A stretch of 8,680 nucleotides of DNA from Clostridiales bacterium (GTDB taxonomy: Bacteria > Bacillota > Clostridia > Lachnospirales > Anaerotignaceae), in contig JAJQDF010000006.1 in NCBI GenBank assembly GCA_021202325.1, positions 1 to 8,680 on the forward strand. Direction: 5' to 3'. Shown one piece after another: positions 1-8,135 of the stretch; the first letter of the stretch is position 1; each line of letters starts with the position of its first letter. A model generated the notes under the pieces. It had not been told where the DNA came from and ran no database searches. It saw only the letters and a list, made by a program, of their open reading frames with translations. The translations under genes were made by a program, and so were the position numbers.

Positions 1-1
1 A

Positions 2-210
2 ATCGCAATCGTAGCAGACTCAATGGGAATAGAAGCAGACACACTTTCTGCCGAAACAAATTTCAAGATAGATCTTGAGCAGACTCGCTTGACTTATTCG
101 AAATAGTTTCAGCTATGGAAGAAGAGTTTGACATCGAGATTCCTACAGAGGATCTTGAAACTATCCAGACAATCGGCGATGTTGAGAAATATCTCGCTAA
201 CAAACAGTAA
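2..210 (+). pseudogene. acpP: Acyl carrier protein, 5'-partial, with an apparent one-base frameshift at the DSL site
   Basis: ACP carries the growing acyl chain as a thioester on a 4'-phosphopantetheine arm and is the substrate shuttle for every Fab enzyme downstream. Two frames together give a clear ACP. Bases 2-76 read IAIVADSMGIEADTLSAETN then FKIDL; bases 79-210 read [20 protein letters not shown] and end [13 protein letters not shown]. Inserting one base at 77-78 restores the canonical DLGADSL, with the modified Ser at codon 85-87. As given, the upstream frame stops at TAG 104-106, and the downstream frame is closed by TGA 76-78, so neither frame alone encodes ACP. About 69 of an expected 75 or so residues are visible; the start codon lies left of the window. 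No slippery heptamer precedes the site, so programmed frameshifting is unlikely. The sharp break with otherwise perfect conservation suggests a sequencing or assembly error, but a true lesion with a second acpP elsewhere is possible. The family call is secure; its being broken is uncertain. Confidence 0.85.
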
Positions 211-224
211 GGTGGGAAAAACTC

Positions 225-1163
225 ATGAAAACTGAGATTACTGAACTGCTTGGTATAGAATATCCCATTATCCAGGGAGGCATGGCCTGGGTGGCCGAAT
301 ATCATCTGGCCGCAGCAGTGTCAGAAGCAGGCGGTCTTGGCATTATCGGTACGGCAAGCGCACCGGCCGATTGGGTTATAGACCAGATTAATAAAACAAA
401 AGAGCTTACAGACAAGCCCTTTGGCATTAACATAATGCTTATGAGCCCCTACGCCGATGAGGTGGCGGAGGCCGCTGTAAAGGGCGGAGTAAAGGTAGTC
501 ACAACAGGCGCCGGAAATCCCGAAAAATACATGAAAATGTGGAAGGAAGCCGGCATAAAGGTTATTCCCGTTGTGGCTAGCGTTGCACTGGCAAAGCGTA
601 TGAAGCGCTGCGGAGCCGATGCTGTTATAGCAGAAGGCATGGAGAGCGGCGGACACATCGGAGAGACCACCACAATGGCGCTTGTTCCCCAGGTTGTTGA
701 TGCCGTAAATATTCCTGTAATCGCCGCTGGCGGCATTGCCGACGGCAGAGGAATTGCGGCCGCATTTATGCTTGGAGCAAAGGCCGTTCAGATGGGAACA
801 AGATTTGTTGCTTCCAAAGAGGCGCAGGTTCACCAGAACTACAAGAACTGCGTAATTAAGGCTAAGGACATCGACACAAGGGTTACCGGAAGATCTGTCG
901 GACACCCGGTAAGAACACTCAGGAACCAGCTGACCAAGGAATATTTAAGTCTTGAGGCTAACGGCGCCACATTTGAGGAGCTTGAAAAGCTCACTCTCGG
1001 TGGACTCAGAAGAGCCGTTGTCGATGGCGATGTCAAAACAGGAAGTCTTATGGCAGGACAGATTGCCGGCCTTGTAAAGGCAGAGCTTAGCTGCAAGGAA
1101 ATTATAGAAAAGCTTATGGGCGAGACAGAAGCACTCCTGAAGGGAGCGAAGGACTGTGAGTAA
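225..1163 (+). CDS. fabK: Enoyl-[acyl-carrier-protein] reductase II (FMN-dependent FabK)
   Basis: Catalyses the last step of each elongation cycle, reducing trans-2-enoyl-ACP to acyl-ACP in the cytosol with NAD(P)H and a bound flavin. The 312-residue protein is a TIM barrel of the nitronate monooxygenase/FabK family and has the usual family length. The N-terminal signature YPIIQGGMAWVA (residues 13-24) is followed by AGGLGIIG (35-42). SGGHIGETTT (141-150) contains His144, which matches the catalytic His of pneumococcal FabK. The phosphate-binding strand is IPVIAAGGIADG (163-174), followed by GAKAVQMGTRF (184-194). The ATG is preceded by AAGGTGG eight or so bases upstream, and acpP ends 14 bases before it. 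The last 8 bases overlap fabD. It is the only enoyl reductase in the window and is unrelated to the FabI short-chain dehydrogenase. Family members can be nitronate monooxygenases, but the fab context and His motif favour FabK. Confidence 0.96.
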   Translation: MKTEITELLGIEYPIIQGGMAWVAEYHLAAAVSEAGGLGIIGTASAPADWVIDQINKTKELTDKPFGINIMLMSPYADEVAEAAVKGGVKVVTTGAGNPEKYMKMWKEAGIKVIPVVASVALAKRMKRCGADAVIAEGMESGGHIGETTTMALVPQVVDAVNIPVIAAGGIADGRGIAAAFMLGAKAVQMGTRFVASKEAQVHQNYKNCVIKAKDIDTRVTGRSVGHPVRTLRNQLTKEYLSLEANGATFEELEKLTLGGLRRAVVDGDVKTGSLMAGQIAGLVKAELSCKEIIEKLMGETEALLKGAKDCE

Positions 1164-2091
1164 AACAGCCTTTATTTTTCCCGGCCAGGGAGCCCAGAAG
1201 GTAGGAATGGCAAAGGACTTTTACGAGAAATTTGACTGCTCTAAGGAAATATTCAATTCGGCCTCAGAATGGCTGGACATGGATATGAAGGCTCTCTGCT
1301 TTGAGGAAAACGATAAAATCAATTTAACGGAATATACACAGCCGGCTATGGTTACGGCCTGCCTGGCTATGGAAGCAGCTGTTGAGGAAATGGGAATACA
1401 CCCTGATGTCACAGCCGGGCTCAGCCTTGGCGAATACTGCGCAATTAAGGTCGCAGGAGCCATGGGTCTTAAGGATGCCCTTGTTACAATCAAAAAGAGG
1501 GGCGAGCTCATGGAAAACGCTGTTCCCCCCGGAATGGGCTCTATGGCGGCTGTTCTCGGTCTCGGGGCGGACAAAATTGAAGGCGTTGTAAACACAATTG
1601 ACGGTGTAAGTATAGCCAACTATAACTGCCCCGGACAGATTGTAATAACCGGCGAAGCGGCTGCCATGGAGGAAGCTGCGGAAAAGCTTAAGGAAGCCGG
1701 GGCAAAGCGTGTGCTTACTCTCAACGTAAGCGGCCCCTTCCATTCGGCCATGCTTGCCGAGGCAGGAGAAAAACTGGCGGAAGAGCTGGACAAAATAGAG
1801 ATTTCCGCCCTCAATATGCCCTATGCCGCCAACGTAACCGGAGGCTATGTTACAGACAGCGCCCAGATCAAGGGACTTCTGGCTAAGCAGATATGCTCAT
1901 CGGTAAAATGGCAGCAGGATGTTGAGACAATGATTGCCGATGGAGTGGACACATTTATAGAAATAGGACCGGGTAAAACACTGGCAGGCTTTATGAGAAA
2001 AATAGACCGCAGTGTTAAGGTATATAATATTAAAACCGCCGAGGATTTGGAAAAAGTTTCGGCGGAGCTGAGGAGCATGGGAAATGACTGA
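1156..2091 (+). CDS. fabD: Malonyl-CoA:ACP transacylase
   Basis: Transfers malonyl from CoA to ACP, supplying the extender unit for FabF. The 311-residue length is typical. Visible motifs are IFPGQGAQ (residues 7-14), the nucleophile elbow GLSLGEYCA (88-96) with Ser90, KKRGELM (113-119) with the substrate-carboxylate Arg115, YNCPGQIVI (156-164), catalytic His196 in GPFHSAML, and IEIGPGKTL (269-277). The usual elbow is GHSLGE; here the residue before Ser is Leu, a variant I believe recurs in clostridial FabD proteins. The start is GTG at 1156, the only one giving the standard N-terminus. AGGGAG at 1141-1146 lies nine bases upstream, inside the end of fabK. The gene overlaps fabK by 8 bases and fabG by 8 bases, suggesting translational coupling. 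Confidence 0.96.
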   Translation: MSKTAFIFPGQGAQKVGMAKDFYEKFDCSKEIFNSASEWLDMDMKALCFEENDKINLTEYTQPAMVTACLAMEAAVEEMGIHPDVTAGLSLGEYCAIKVAGAMGLKDALVTIKKRGELMENAVPPGMGSMAAVLGLGADKIEGVVNTIDGVSIANYNCPGQIVITGEAAAMEEAAEKLKEAGAKRVLTLNVSGPFHSAMLAEAGEKLAEELDKIEISALNMPYAANVTGGYVTDSAQIKGLLAKQICSSVKWQQDVETMIADGVDTFIEIGPGKTLAGFMRKIDRSVKVYNIKTAEDLEKVSAELRSMGND

Positions 2092-2824
2092 TAAAAAAAC
2101 AGCAATTGTTACCGGAGCCTCAAGGGGAATAGGCAAGGCCATAGCCCTGGAGCTGGCCGGAAGAGGAATATTCGTAATTGTAAACTATAATGGTTCAAAG
2201 GATGCCGCAGAGGCCGTTTGCGAGGAAATAAAGGCAAAGGGCGGAGAGGCAGCAGCCTACCAGTGCGATGTTTCCGATTTTACGGCCTGCGGTGAGTTCT
2301 TTAAGGAAATAACAAAGACTTACGGAAGAATAGATATATTGATTAACAATGCGGGAATAACAAAGGACGGCCTCATCATGAGAATGAGCGAGGAGGACTT
2401 TGACAAGGTTATAGCCGTTAATCTTAAGGGCGACTTCAACTGCATACGCCATGCTTCCAGACAAATGCTTAAGCAGAGAAGCGGAAGAATAGTAAATATG
2501 GCATCAATTGTAGGTGTCAGCGGAAACGCCGGACAGGCCAACTATGCCGCATCAAAGGCCGGAATAATAGGCCTTACAAAGTCGGCGGCCAAGGAAATGG
2601 CCTCAAGAGGAATAACAGTAAACGCCATTGCGCCGGGATTTATTGAGACCGACATAACGGCGGTGCTTCCCGACGAGGTAAAGGAAAGCTATAGCAAGGC
2701 TATACCGCTTGGAAGACTGGGAAAGGCCGAAGACGTGGCTAAAACAGTCGCATTTTTGGCATCCGATGATGCCGGATACATTACCGGACAGGTTTTGAGC
2801 GTAGACGGCGGAATGAATATGTAA
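2084..2824 (+). CDS. fabG: 3-oxoacyl-[ACP] reductase
   Basis: NADPH-dependent reduction of 3-ketoacyl-ACP to 3-hydroxyacyl-ACP, the first reduction of the cycle. It is a 246-residue classical short-chain dehydrogenase of normal FabG length. The cofactor-binding TGASRGIG (residues 10-17) is followed by CDVSD (61-65), NNAG (88-91) and the tetrad Asn113 (NLKGDF), Ser141 (MASIVG), Tyr154 and Lys158 (YAASK). The FabG-type C-terminal pattern [13 protein letters not shown] (231-243) is intact. ATG 2084 overlaps the end of fabD by 8 bases, with GAGGAG at 2070-2075 eight bases ahead. Many short-chain dehydrogenases share these motifs, but the position between fabD and fabF makes the FabG role secure. 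Confidence 0.96.
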   Translation: MTDKKTAIVTGASRGIGKAIALELAGRGIFVIVNYNGSKDAAEAVCEEIKAKGGEAAAYQCDVSDFTACGEFFKEITKTYGRIDILINNAGITKDGLIMRMSEEDFDKVIAVNLKGDFNCIRHASRQMLKQRSGRIVNMASIVGVSGNAGQANYAASKAGIIGLTKSAAKEMASRGITVNAIAPGFIETDITAVLPDEVKESYSKAIPLGRLGKAEDVAKTVAFLASDDAGYITGQVLSVDGGMNM

Positions 2825-2834
2825 ACTAATATGC

Positions 2835-2839
2835 AGAGG
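2835..2839 (+). promoter_or_regulatory. Shine-Dalgarno site that decides the fabF start
   Basis: AGAGG lies eight bases before ATG 2848 but only two bases before the in-frame TTG at 2842. The spacing selects the ATG, giving an N-terminus MKRRVVVTGLG that matches FabF proteins. Confidence 0.75.
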
Positions 2840-2847
2840 TTTTGAAT

Positions 2848-4110
2848 ATGAAAAGACGAGTTGTAGTAACAGGACTCGGAGCGGTTACACCCATAGGTAA
2901 CGATGTTGACAGCTTCTGGAACAGCGTTAAAGAGGGAAAAGTCGGAATCGGAGAAATAACACAGTTCGACGCTTCGGAATATAAGGTTAAAATCGCTGCC
3001 GAGGTAAAAGACTTTGACATAATGGAAAGAGTAGACAGAAGCACCGGCAAGAGAATGGAGCTTTTTTCGCAGTACGCCGTTGCGGCGGCGCTGGAGGCCT
3101 TCAATCAGTCAGGCATTGACATGTCCAAGGAGGATCCCTTCAGAGTCGGAGTCATTGTCGGAACAGGCGTAGGCTCTATGCAGGCAATAGAAAAGTCCGA
3201 GCAGAAGCTTTTGGCAAAAGGTCCGTCCAGGGTTGATGCCCTCATGGTTCCCAAAATGATAGGAAACATGGCTGCCGGAAACATATCCATTGTTCTTGGC
3301 GCCAGGGGAAAATGCACCAACGTAGTTACAGCCTGCGCAACAGGAAGCAACTGCATAGGAGATGCTTTCAGAGCCATACAGTACGGTGATGCCGAGGTAA
3401 TAGTGGCCGGAGGCTGTGAGGGAGCAGTATGCCCTCTTGCGATTGCAGGATTCGGAAATCTTACCGCATTGACAACGGAAACAGATCCCATGAAGGCTTC
3501 TATACCCTTTGACAAAAACAGAAGCGGCTTCGTTTTGGGCGAGGGCGCCGGTGTTGTAATCCTTGAGGAGCTGGAGCATGCCTTAAACAGAGGAGCGAAT
3601 ATTCTTGCTGAAGTCGTTGGATATGGTTCTACAGCCGACGCCTATCATATGACTGCGCCCATAGAGGACGGCAGCGGAGCGGCTATGGCCATGACTTATG
3701 CCATGAAGGAAGCAGGAATTGCGCCCGAAGAGGTGGACTATATCAATGCCCACGGCACAAGCACCCACTATAACGACCTTTGTGAGACAAGAGCTATAAA
3801 GACAGCCTTTGGAGAGCATGCATATAAATTAAAAATAAATTCTACAAAATCCATGATAGGACATCTTCTTGGTGCTGCAGGCGGAGTGGAGTTTGTAGTA
3901 TGCGTTAAATCTATACTTGACGGCTTTGTACATCAGACAGTCGGAAGCACGGAGAGCGAAGAGGAGCTTGACCTTGACTATACCTTCGGAGCGCCCAAAC
4001 ACTGCGATATTCGTTATGCCATGAGCAATTCCCTCGGATTCGGCGGACATAACGTTTCGCTTCTTGTTAAGAAGTACGAAGCAAAAGGAGGGACAGCTGT
4101 TGGAGTTTGA
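2848..4110 (+). CDS. fabF: 3-oxoacyl-[ACP] synthase II (beta-ketoacyl-ACP synthase II)
   Basis: Elongating condensing enzyme: joins malonyl-ACP to acyl-ACP with loss of CO2 on a Cys-His-His site. The protein is 420 residues from ATG 2848, slightly longer than the roughly 412 of E. coli FabF. Numbered from that ATG, the N-terminal signature is VVVTGLGAVTPIGND. The nucleophile is Cys163 in TACATGSNCIG. The other catalytic residues are His302 in NAHGTSTHYND, and Lys334 and His339 in KSMIGHLLGAAGG. The gating loop SNSLGFGGHN is near residue 394. It follows fabG after 23 untranslated bases, and its last 11 bases overlap accB. The last ten or so residues (AKGGTAVGV) go beyond the conserved fold and are partly shaped by the accB ribosome-binding site encoded there. 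With no fabB or fabA in view, this FabF may be the only elongating synthase of the locus. Confidence 0.96.
   Translation: MKRRVVVTGLGAVTPIGNDVDSFWNSVKEGKVGIGEITQFDASEYKVKIAAEVKDFDIMERVDRSTGKRMELFSQYAVAAALEAFNQSGIDMSKEDPFRVGVIVGTGVGSMQAIEKSEQKLLAKGPSRVDALMVPKMIGNMAAGNISIVLGARGKCTNVVTACATGSNCIGDAFRAIQYGDAEVIVAGGCEGAVCPLAIAGFGNLTALTTETDPMKASIPFDKNRSGFVLGEGAGVVILEELEHALNRGANILAEVVGYGSTADAYHMTAPIEDGSGAAMAMTYAMKEAGIAPEEVDYINAHGTSTHYNDLCETRAIKTAFGEHAYKLKINSTKSMIGHLLGAAGGVEFVVCVKSILDGFVHQTVGSTESEEELDLDYTFGAPKHCDIRYAMSNSLGFGGHNVSLLVKKYEAKGGTAVGV
4085..4092 (+). promoter_or_regulatory. Shine-Dalgarno site for accB, inside fabF
   Basis: AAGGAGGG is one of the strongest ribosome-binding sites in the window. 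It sits eight bases before the TTG at 4100, within the last codons of fabF. This marks TTG 4100 as the accB start rather than the in-frame codon at 4064, which has no such site. Confidence 0.8.
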
Positions 4111-4549
4111 ACAGATATTGGAACTGATAGACCGTGTTTCTAAGTCCGGACTTACGGCGTTTTCCTATGAGGCTGACGGCGTTAAGCTGTCAATGGAGCA
4201 GTCCGAAAAGACAGTAGTAGTTCAGCCGATGACTGTGGTGCAGAGCGCACCTCAGATTGCTGAGCCTGCAAAGGCATATGCCGAGGCTGTCCCGGAGGAG
4301 GAGCCGCTCAAAGAGGGAAATTATATAAAGGCTCCCCTTGTGGGAACATTCTATGCCGCACCGGCACAGGATGCGGAGCCCTTTGTGTCTGTCGGCGACA
4401 GGGTTAAAAAAGGTCAGATTGTGGCCATAGTTGAGGCCATGAAGCTGATGAACGAGATAGAAAGTGATTTTGACGGCGAGATAGCCGAGATATGCGTGGA
4501 AAACGGCGAGGCTGTTGAATACGGACAGCCGCTTTTCAGAGTCAAATAA
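4100..4549 (+). CDS. accB: Biotin carboxyl carrier protein of acetyl-CoA carboxylase
   Basis: Carries carboxybiotin between AccC and the carboxyltransferase. From TTG 4100 it is 149 residues, of usual family size. Residues 1-35 or so ([18 protein letters not shown], then [10 protein letters not shown]) form the conserved N-terminal segment. About residues 36-75 are a flexible Pro/Ala/Glu-rich hinge (for example [20 protein letters not shown]). The lipoyl-like biotinyl domain follows, from [12 protein letters not shown] to the C-terminus. Lys115 in EAMKLMNEI is the biotinylation site. The longer reading from 4064 would add 12 residues copied from fabF sequence in another frame and lacks a ribosome-binding site. 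The TTG start overlaps fabF by 11 bases. The next gene, fabZ, begins 23 bases after the stop. Confidence 0.94.
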   Translation: MEFEQILELIDRVSKSGLTAFSYEADGVKLSMEQSEKTVVVQPMTVVQSAPQIAEPAKAYAEAVPEEEPLKEGNYIKAPLVGTFYAAPAQDAEPFVSVGDRVKKGQIVAIVEAMKLMNEIESDFDGEIAEICVENGEAVEYGQPLFRVK

Positions 4550-4572
4550 AATTTCTGAAAGGAGATTTTAGC

Positions 4573-5001
4573 ATGAACAGCTTGAATGTAAAGCAGATTG
4601 AGGAAATTATTCCGCACAGGCATCCGTTTCTGCTGGTGGATTATATAGAGGACTATGAGCCGGGACAGTATGCCGTAGGATATAAGTGCGTTACCTTCCG
4701 TGAGGACTTCTTTGCGGGACATTTTCCTGAACAGCCGGTAATGCCCGGAGTATTGATACTTGAGGCACTGGCACAGACCGGAGCCGTAGCCATTCTCTCT
4801 TTGCCCGAAAACAAGGGTAAAATAGCATTTTTCGGCGGCATAAACAATTGCCGTTTCAAGGGGAAGGTAGGTCCCGGGGACAAGCTGCGCCTTGAGACTA
4901 AGATTATAAAAAAGAAGGGTCCTATAGGAGTAGGTCAAGCGACCGCAACGGTTGACGGAAAAGTTGTTGTAAGGGCGGAGCTTACATTTGCCGTAGGATA
5001 A
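4573..5001 (+). CDS. fabZ: 3-hydroxyacyl-[ACP] dehydratase
   Basis: Dehydrates 3-hydroxyacyl-ACP to trans-2-enoyl-ACP, the substrate of FabK. The 142-residue hot-dog fold protein has normal FabZ length. [12 protein letters not shown] (residues 12-23) is the family signature. Catalytic His50 is in [13 protein letters not shown] (49-61) and Glu64 is in [10 protein letters not shown] (62-71). ATG 4573 follows GAAAGGAG at 4557-4564 by eight bases. The gene sits between the two small-subunit genes of acetyl-CoA carboxylase, an arrangement seen in other Firmicute fab operons. No FabA-type isomerase is visible, so how double bonds are introduced cannot be read from this window. Confidence 0.96.
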   Translation: MNSLNVKQIEEIIPHRHPFLLVDYIEDYEPGQYAVGYKCVTFREDFFAGHFPEQPVMPGVLILEALAQTGAVAILSLPENKGKIAFFGGINNCRFKGKVGPGDKLRLETKIIKKKGPIGVGQATATVDGKVVVRAELTFAVG

Positions 5002-5002
5002 G

Positions 5003-5008
5003 GTGAGG
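5003..5008 (+). promoter_or_regulatory. Shine-Dalgarno site that decides the accC start
   Basis: GTGAGG, six bases before ATG 5015, fits a ribosome-binding site. The GTG at 5003 is also an in-frame possible start but lies inside this purine-rich site and would add only MRQT. The ATG gives [17 protein letters not shown], the usual biotin carboxylase N-terminus. Confidence 0.65.
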
Positions 5009-5014
5009 CAAACC

Positions 5015-6379
5015 ATGATTAGGAAGTTACTTATTACCAACCGAGGGGAAATCGCTGTGCGCATAATAAGGGCGTGCAGAGAGATGGGCATTGAGACTGT
5101 GGCCATATTTTCGGAGGCCGACAGAGATTCTCTCCATACACAGCTTGCCGATGAGGCAATATGCATAGGCCCCGGCCCCTCCGAGGACAGCTATCTGAAT
5201 ATGGAAAGCATAATGAGTGCTACGATGATTTCCGGAGCCGATGCCATTCATCCGGGCTTTGGATTTTTGTCCGAAAATGCCCGCTTTGCCGAGTTCTGCG
5301 AAAAATGTGGAGTTACGTTTGTAGGCCCAAGCTCCCAGGTCATAAGACGTGCCGGAGATAAACAGGCCGCAAGGAACACCATGGCGGCGGCCGGGGTTCC
5401 GGTAATTCCGGGAACCGATAAGGCCATACTCGATGTAAAGAGCGGCAAGGCCGAGGCCAACAGGATTGGCTATCCTGTTATAATAAAGGCGGCGCTTGGC
5501 GGCGGTGGAAAGGGCATGAGAATTGCCAGAAGCGCCGAGGAATTTTCCCTTGCGTTCCAGACAGCCAAAAGGGAGGCGGAAACTGCCTTCGGCGACGGAA
5601 AAATGTATATCGAAAGATTTATAGAGAGGCCAAGACACATAGAGGTTCAGATTTTGGCCGACAGCAAGGGCAATGTTATCCATTTGGGCGAACGTGACTG
5701 CTCGATACAGAGGAACCACCAGAAAATGATTGAGGAGGCTCCCTCTGCGGCCATCACCGAAAAGCTGAGGAAACAGCTGGGCGATGCGGCGGTTAGAGCG
5801 GCTAAGGCGGTTGGCTACGTCAATGCCGGAACAATAGAGTTTCTGCTGGACAAAAGCGGGAAATTCTATTTTATGGAGATGAACACAAGGATACAGGTGG
5901 AACACCCGGTTACTGAATGGGTTACCGGTTTGGATATTGTGAAGGAACAGATTAGAATTGCCTCAGGTCTTGAGCTTAACCTGACACAGAAGGATGTTGT
6001 AATACACGGCCATGCCATTGAGTGCAGAATAAATGCCGAAAATCCGGAAAAGCGTTTTCGTCCTTCCCCGGGAACGATTACGGCGCTGCATCTGCCGGGA
6101 GGACAGGGTATACGTGTGGACACCGCCATATATGACGGTTACACGATTCCGGTGTACTATGACTCCATGCTTGCCAAGCTCATAGTTCACGGCGATAGCC
6201 GAGATGAGGCCATTGCCAAGATGCAGAGCGCCCTTGGCGAGGTAATTATAGAAGGAATAGACACTAACATTGATTATCTTTTTGAAATAATGAGGGAACC
6301 GGATTATCTGGACAATAATATTGATATAGAGTTTCTGAATGACCATGTGATTGCGGGAGTGAATGTAAATGATATTTAA
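5015..6379 (+). CDS. accC: Acetyl-CoA carboxylase, biotin carboxylase subunit
   Basis: ATP-dependent carboxylation of the biotin on AccB using bicarbonate. It is 454 residues from ATG 5015, against 449 in E. coli. The domain order is an N-terminal Rossmann-like domain ([17 protein letters not shown], then [12 protein letters not shown]), an ATP-grasp domain with the Gly-rich loop GGGGKGMR at about 162-169, HIEVQILAD, the metal-binding Glu275, and [15 protein letters not shown] with Glu288, Asn290, Arg292 and Glu296. The C-terminal domain has [11 protein letters not shown], with Arg338, and [10 protein letters not shown]. All catalytic residues I can place match E. coli numbering within one position. 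Pyruvate carboxylase N-termini are similar, but this protein ends after the biotin carboxylase module. It overlaps accDA by 11 bases. Confidence 0.97.
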   Translation: MIRKLLITNRGEIAVRIIRACREMGIETVAIFSEADRDSLHTQLADEAICIGPGPSEDSYLNMESIMSATMISGADAIHPGFGFLSENARFAEFCEKCGVTFVGPSSQVIRRAGDKQAARNTMAAAGVPVIPGTDKAILDVKSGKAEANRIGYPVIIKAALGGGGKGMRIARSAEEFSLAFQTAKREAETAFGDGKMYIERFIERPRHIEVQILADSKGNVIHLGERDCSIQRNHQKMIEEAPSAAITEKLRKQLGDAAVRAAKAVGYVNAGTIEFLLDKSGKFYFMEMNTRIQVEHPVTEWVTGLDIVKEQIRIASGLELNLTQKDVVIHGHAIECRINAENPEKRFRPSPGTITALHLPGGQGIRVDTAIYDGYTIPVYYDSMLAKLIVHGDSRDEAIAKMQSALGEVIIEGIDTNIDYLFEIMREPDYLDNNIDIEFLNDHVIAGVNVNDI

Positions 6380-8135
6380 ATCCGTGTTTAAAAGCACCGC
6401 AAATAAAGCGCCGAAGACGGTTTCCGATGCAGCTCCGGAGGTCCCCAGCGGACTTTTAAGAAAATGCGGGAGCTGCAAGGCAACAGTGTTTGCCGAGGAT
6501 GTAAAAAAGAATTATTATATTTGCCCTGAATGCGGGAATTATTTCCATGTCCATGCCTACAGAAGAATAGACATGACTGTGGATAAGGGCAGCTTTGAAG
6601 AATGGGATAAGGATCTGACGGCGACAAACCCCCTTCGTTATAAGGGCTACAAGGAAAAGCTGGAAGAGGTTCGCCAAAAAACAGAGCTGAGCGAGGCAAT
6701 AGTCACAGGAAAAGCCGCAATAAACGGCATACCCGTTGTAATAGGAGCCTGCGACGGACGATTCCTCATGGCCAGCATGGGACAGGCTGTCGGCGAAAAA
6801 ATAGCCAATGCCGTTGAACGTGCCACGGACGAGGGACTGCCGGTAATACTTTTTGCATGCTCCGGAGGCGCCAGAATGCAGGAGGGCATTGTTTCCCTTA
6901 TGCAGATGGCAAAGACATCTGCGGCTCTCAAACGCCACAGCGACGCCGGGCTGCTGTATATAAGCGTGCTTACCGATCCCACAACCGGCGGTGTTACGGC
7001 AAGCTTTGCCATGCTCGGAGACATTATACTTGCCGAGTCTAAGGCGCTTATAGGCTTTGCCGGACAGAGGGTAATAGAACAGACCATAAGACAGAAGCTC
7101 CCCAAGGGCTTCCAGAGGGCTGAATTTTTGCTGGAGCACGGCTTCATAGATAAGATTGTAAACCGTGAGGATATGAGGAACACACTGACCGATATTCTGA
7201 GACTGCACGGTTATAACGAAAACAGTGAAAATGACAAAATTGATGAAACTGATATAAATAACGAAAATAACGAAAACATTGAAAATACAGATGAAGCGGC
7301 AGACAAGGCTGAAAATATCCAGCCGCTGTTTACCGACGACGAAAACCCCAAAAAGGGTGATGCATGGGAAAATGTAACCCTTGCCAGATCCAAGACAAGA
7401 CCTACTGCCGGCGACTATATAGACAGAATATTCGATGACTTTATAGAGCTCCACGGCGACCGCTATTTCGGCGACGATCCGGCGGTTATAGGCGGCATAG
7501 GATTTTTGGACGGCGTGCCCGTAACAGTATTGGGACAGGAAAAGGGCAGAGGAACAAAGGACAGCATATCCAGAAACTTCGGCATGGTATCTCCCGAGGG
7601 CTACAGAAAGAGTATGCGCCTTATGAAGCAGGCCGAGAAATTCGGCAGACCGGTAATATTCTTTGTGGATACGCCGGGAGCATTCTGCGGAATAGAGGCC
7701 GAGGAAAGAGGACAAGGCGAGGCCATTGCCAGAAACTTGTATGAGCTTTCATCCTTGAAGGTTCCGGTTCTGTCCATTGTTATAGGAGAAGGCGGCAGCG
7801 GCGGAGCGTTGGCCTTTGCTGTGGCGGACGAAGTATGGATGTTTGAGCATGCCATATATTCTGTGCTTTCACCGGAGGGCTTTGCCTCCATACTGTGGAA
7901 GGACGGTAAGAAAGCCAAGGAGGCGGCTTCCGTAATGAAGCTGACTGCCCGTGACCTGAAAAAGCTGGGAATTATTGAACATATTATACCGGAGGCCGAA
8001 CCTATTGACAGGGATAATATGGACTGCACGGCCGAAGGAATAAAGCGTGAAATGATTGAATTTGTCAAGAAGCATTCTATGCTTTCACCTCAGGAAATTG
8101 CTGACGGCCGTTATGAGAGATTCAGACATATGTAA
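6369..8135 (+). CDS. accDA: Acetyl-CoA carboxylase carboxyltransferase, beta-alpha (AccD-AccA) fusion
   Basis: Transfers the carboxyl group from carboxybiotin-AccB to acetyl-CoA, giving malonyl-CoA. One open 588-residue frame carries both subunits, which are separate in E. coli. Residues 1-280 are AccD: a zinc ribbon with Cys33, Cys36, Cys52 and Cys55, then [10 protein letters not shown] (164-173), [17 protein letters not shown] (202-218) and [12 protein letters not shown] (229-240). Residues 283-330 are an Asn/Glu/Asp-rich low-complexity linker. Residues 331-588 are Acc[61 protein letters not shown] and [10 protein letters not shown]. The helical first 55 or so residues of stand-alone AccA are absent. 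No in-frame ATG lies near the junction (first AccA-half Met is 406), so a separate AccA start is unlikely. ATG 6369 follows GGGAG by nine bases and overlaps accC by 11. Such fusions are known in some other bacteria. Confidence 0.95.
   Translation: MIFKSVFKSTANKAPKTVSDAAPEVPSGLLRKCGSCKATVFAEDVKKNYYICPECGNYFHVHAYRRIDMTVDKGSFEEWDKDLTATNPLRYKGYKEKLEEVRQKTELSEAIVTGKAAINGIPVVIGACDGRFLMASMGQAVGEKIANAVERATDEGLPVILFACSGGARMQEGIVSLMQMAKTSAALKRHSDAGLLYISVLTDPTTGGVTASFAMLGDIILAESKALIGFAGQRVIEQTIRQKLPKGFQRAEFLLEHGFIDKIVNREDMRNTLTDILRLHGYNENSENDKIDETDINNENNENIENTDEAADKAENIQPLFTDDENPKKGDAWENVTLARSKTRPTAGDYIDRIFDDFIELHGDRYFGDDPAVIGGIGFLDGVPVTVLGQEKGRGTKDSISRNFGMVSPEGYRKSMRLMKQAEKFGRPVIFFVDTPGAFCGIEAEERGQGEAIARNLYELSSLKVPVLSIVIGEGGSGGALAFAVADEVWMFEHAIYSVLSPEGFASILWKDGKKAKEAASVMKLTARDLKKLGIIEHIIPEAEPIDRDNMDCTAEGIKREMIEFVKKHSMLSPQEIADGRYERFRHM
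7213..7286 (+). repeat. In-frame imperfect direct repeat in the AccD-AccA linker
   Basis: ATAACGAAAACAGTGAAAAT at 7213-7232 recurs at 7267-7286 with one change in 20 bases, exactly 54 bases (18 codons) apart. A partial copy, ATAACGAAAA, lies at 7258-7267, abutting the second unit. Both full units encode N-E-N-(S/I)-E-N. The segment is conspicuously A-rich on the coding strand compared with the flanking enzyme domains, consistent with growth of a flexible linker by short duplications. Confidence 0.8.

Noticed and set aside
71..79. Programmed -1 frameshifting to produce full ACP
   Set aside because: The bases around the break do not form an X-XXY-YYZ slippery heptamer, and I see no reason for ACP to be recoded. 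An error or a mutation is simpler.
2831..2845. Tiny ORF (ATG CAG AGG TTT TGA) between fabG and fabF
   Set aside because: Five codons including the stop, no ribosome-binding site of its own, and it contains the fabF Shine-Dalgarno; chance occurrence.
2814..2850. TGAATATG repeated at 2814-2821 and 2843-2850
   Set aside because: An 8-base repeat at the end of fabG and the start of fabF, with no symmetry or further copies; expected by chance in this composition.
5027..5905. 292-codon minus-strand open frame opposite accC
   Set aside because: It lies wholly antisense to conserved biotin carboxylase sequence, has low-plausibility composition and no family motif.
6456..7715. Long open frame (419 codons) on the minus strand opposite accDA
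   Set aside because: Its translation is Cys/Tyr/Ser-rich with no recognisable domain. The plus strand here encodes well-conserved AccD and AccA motifs, so this is a codon-bias shadow.
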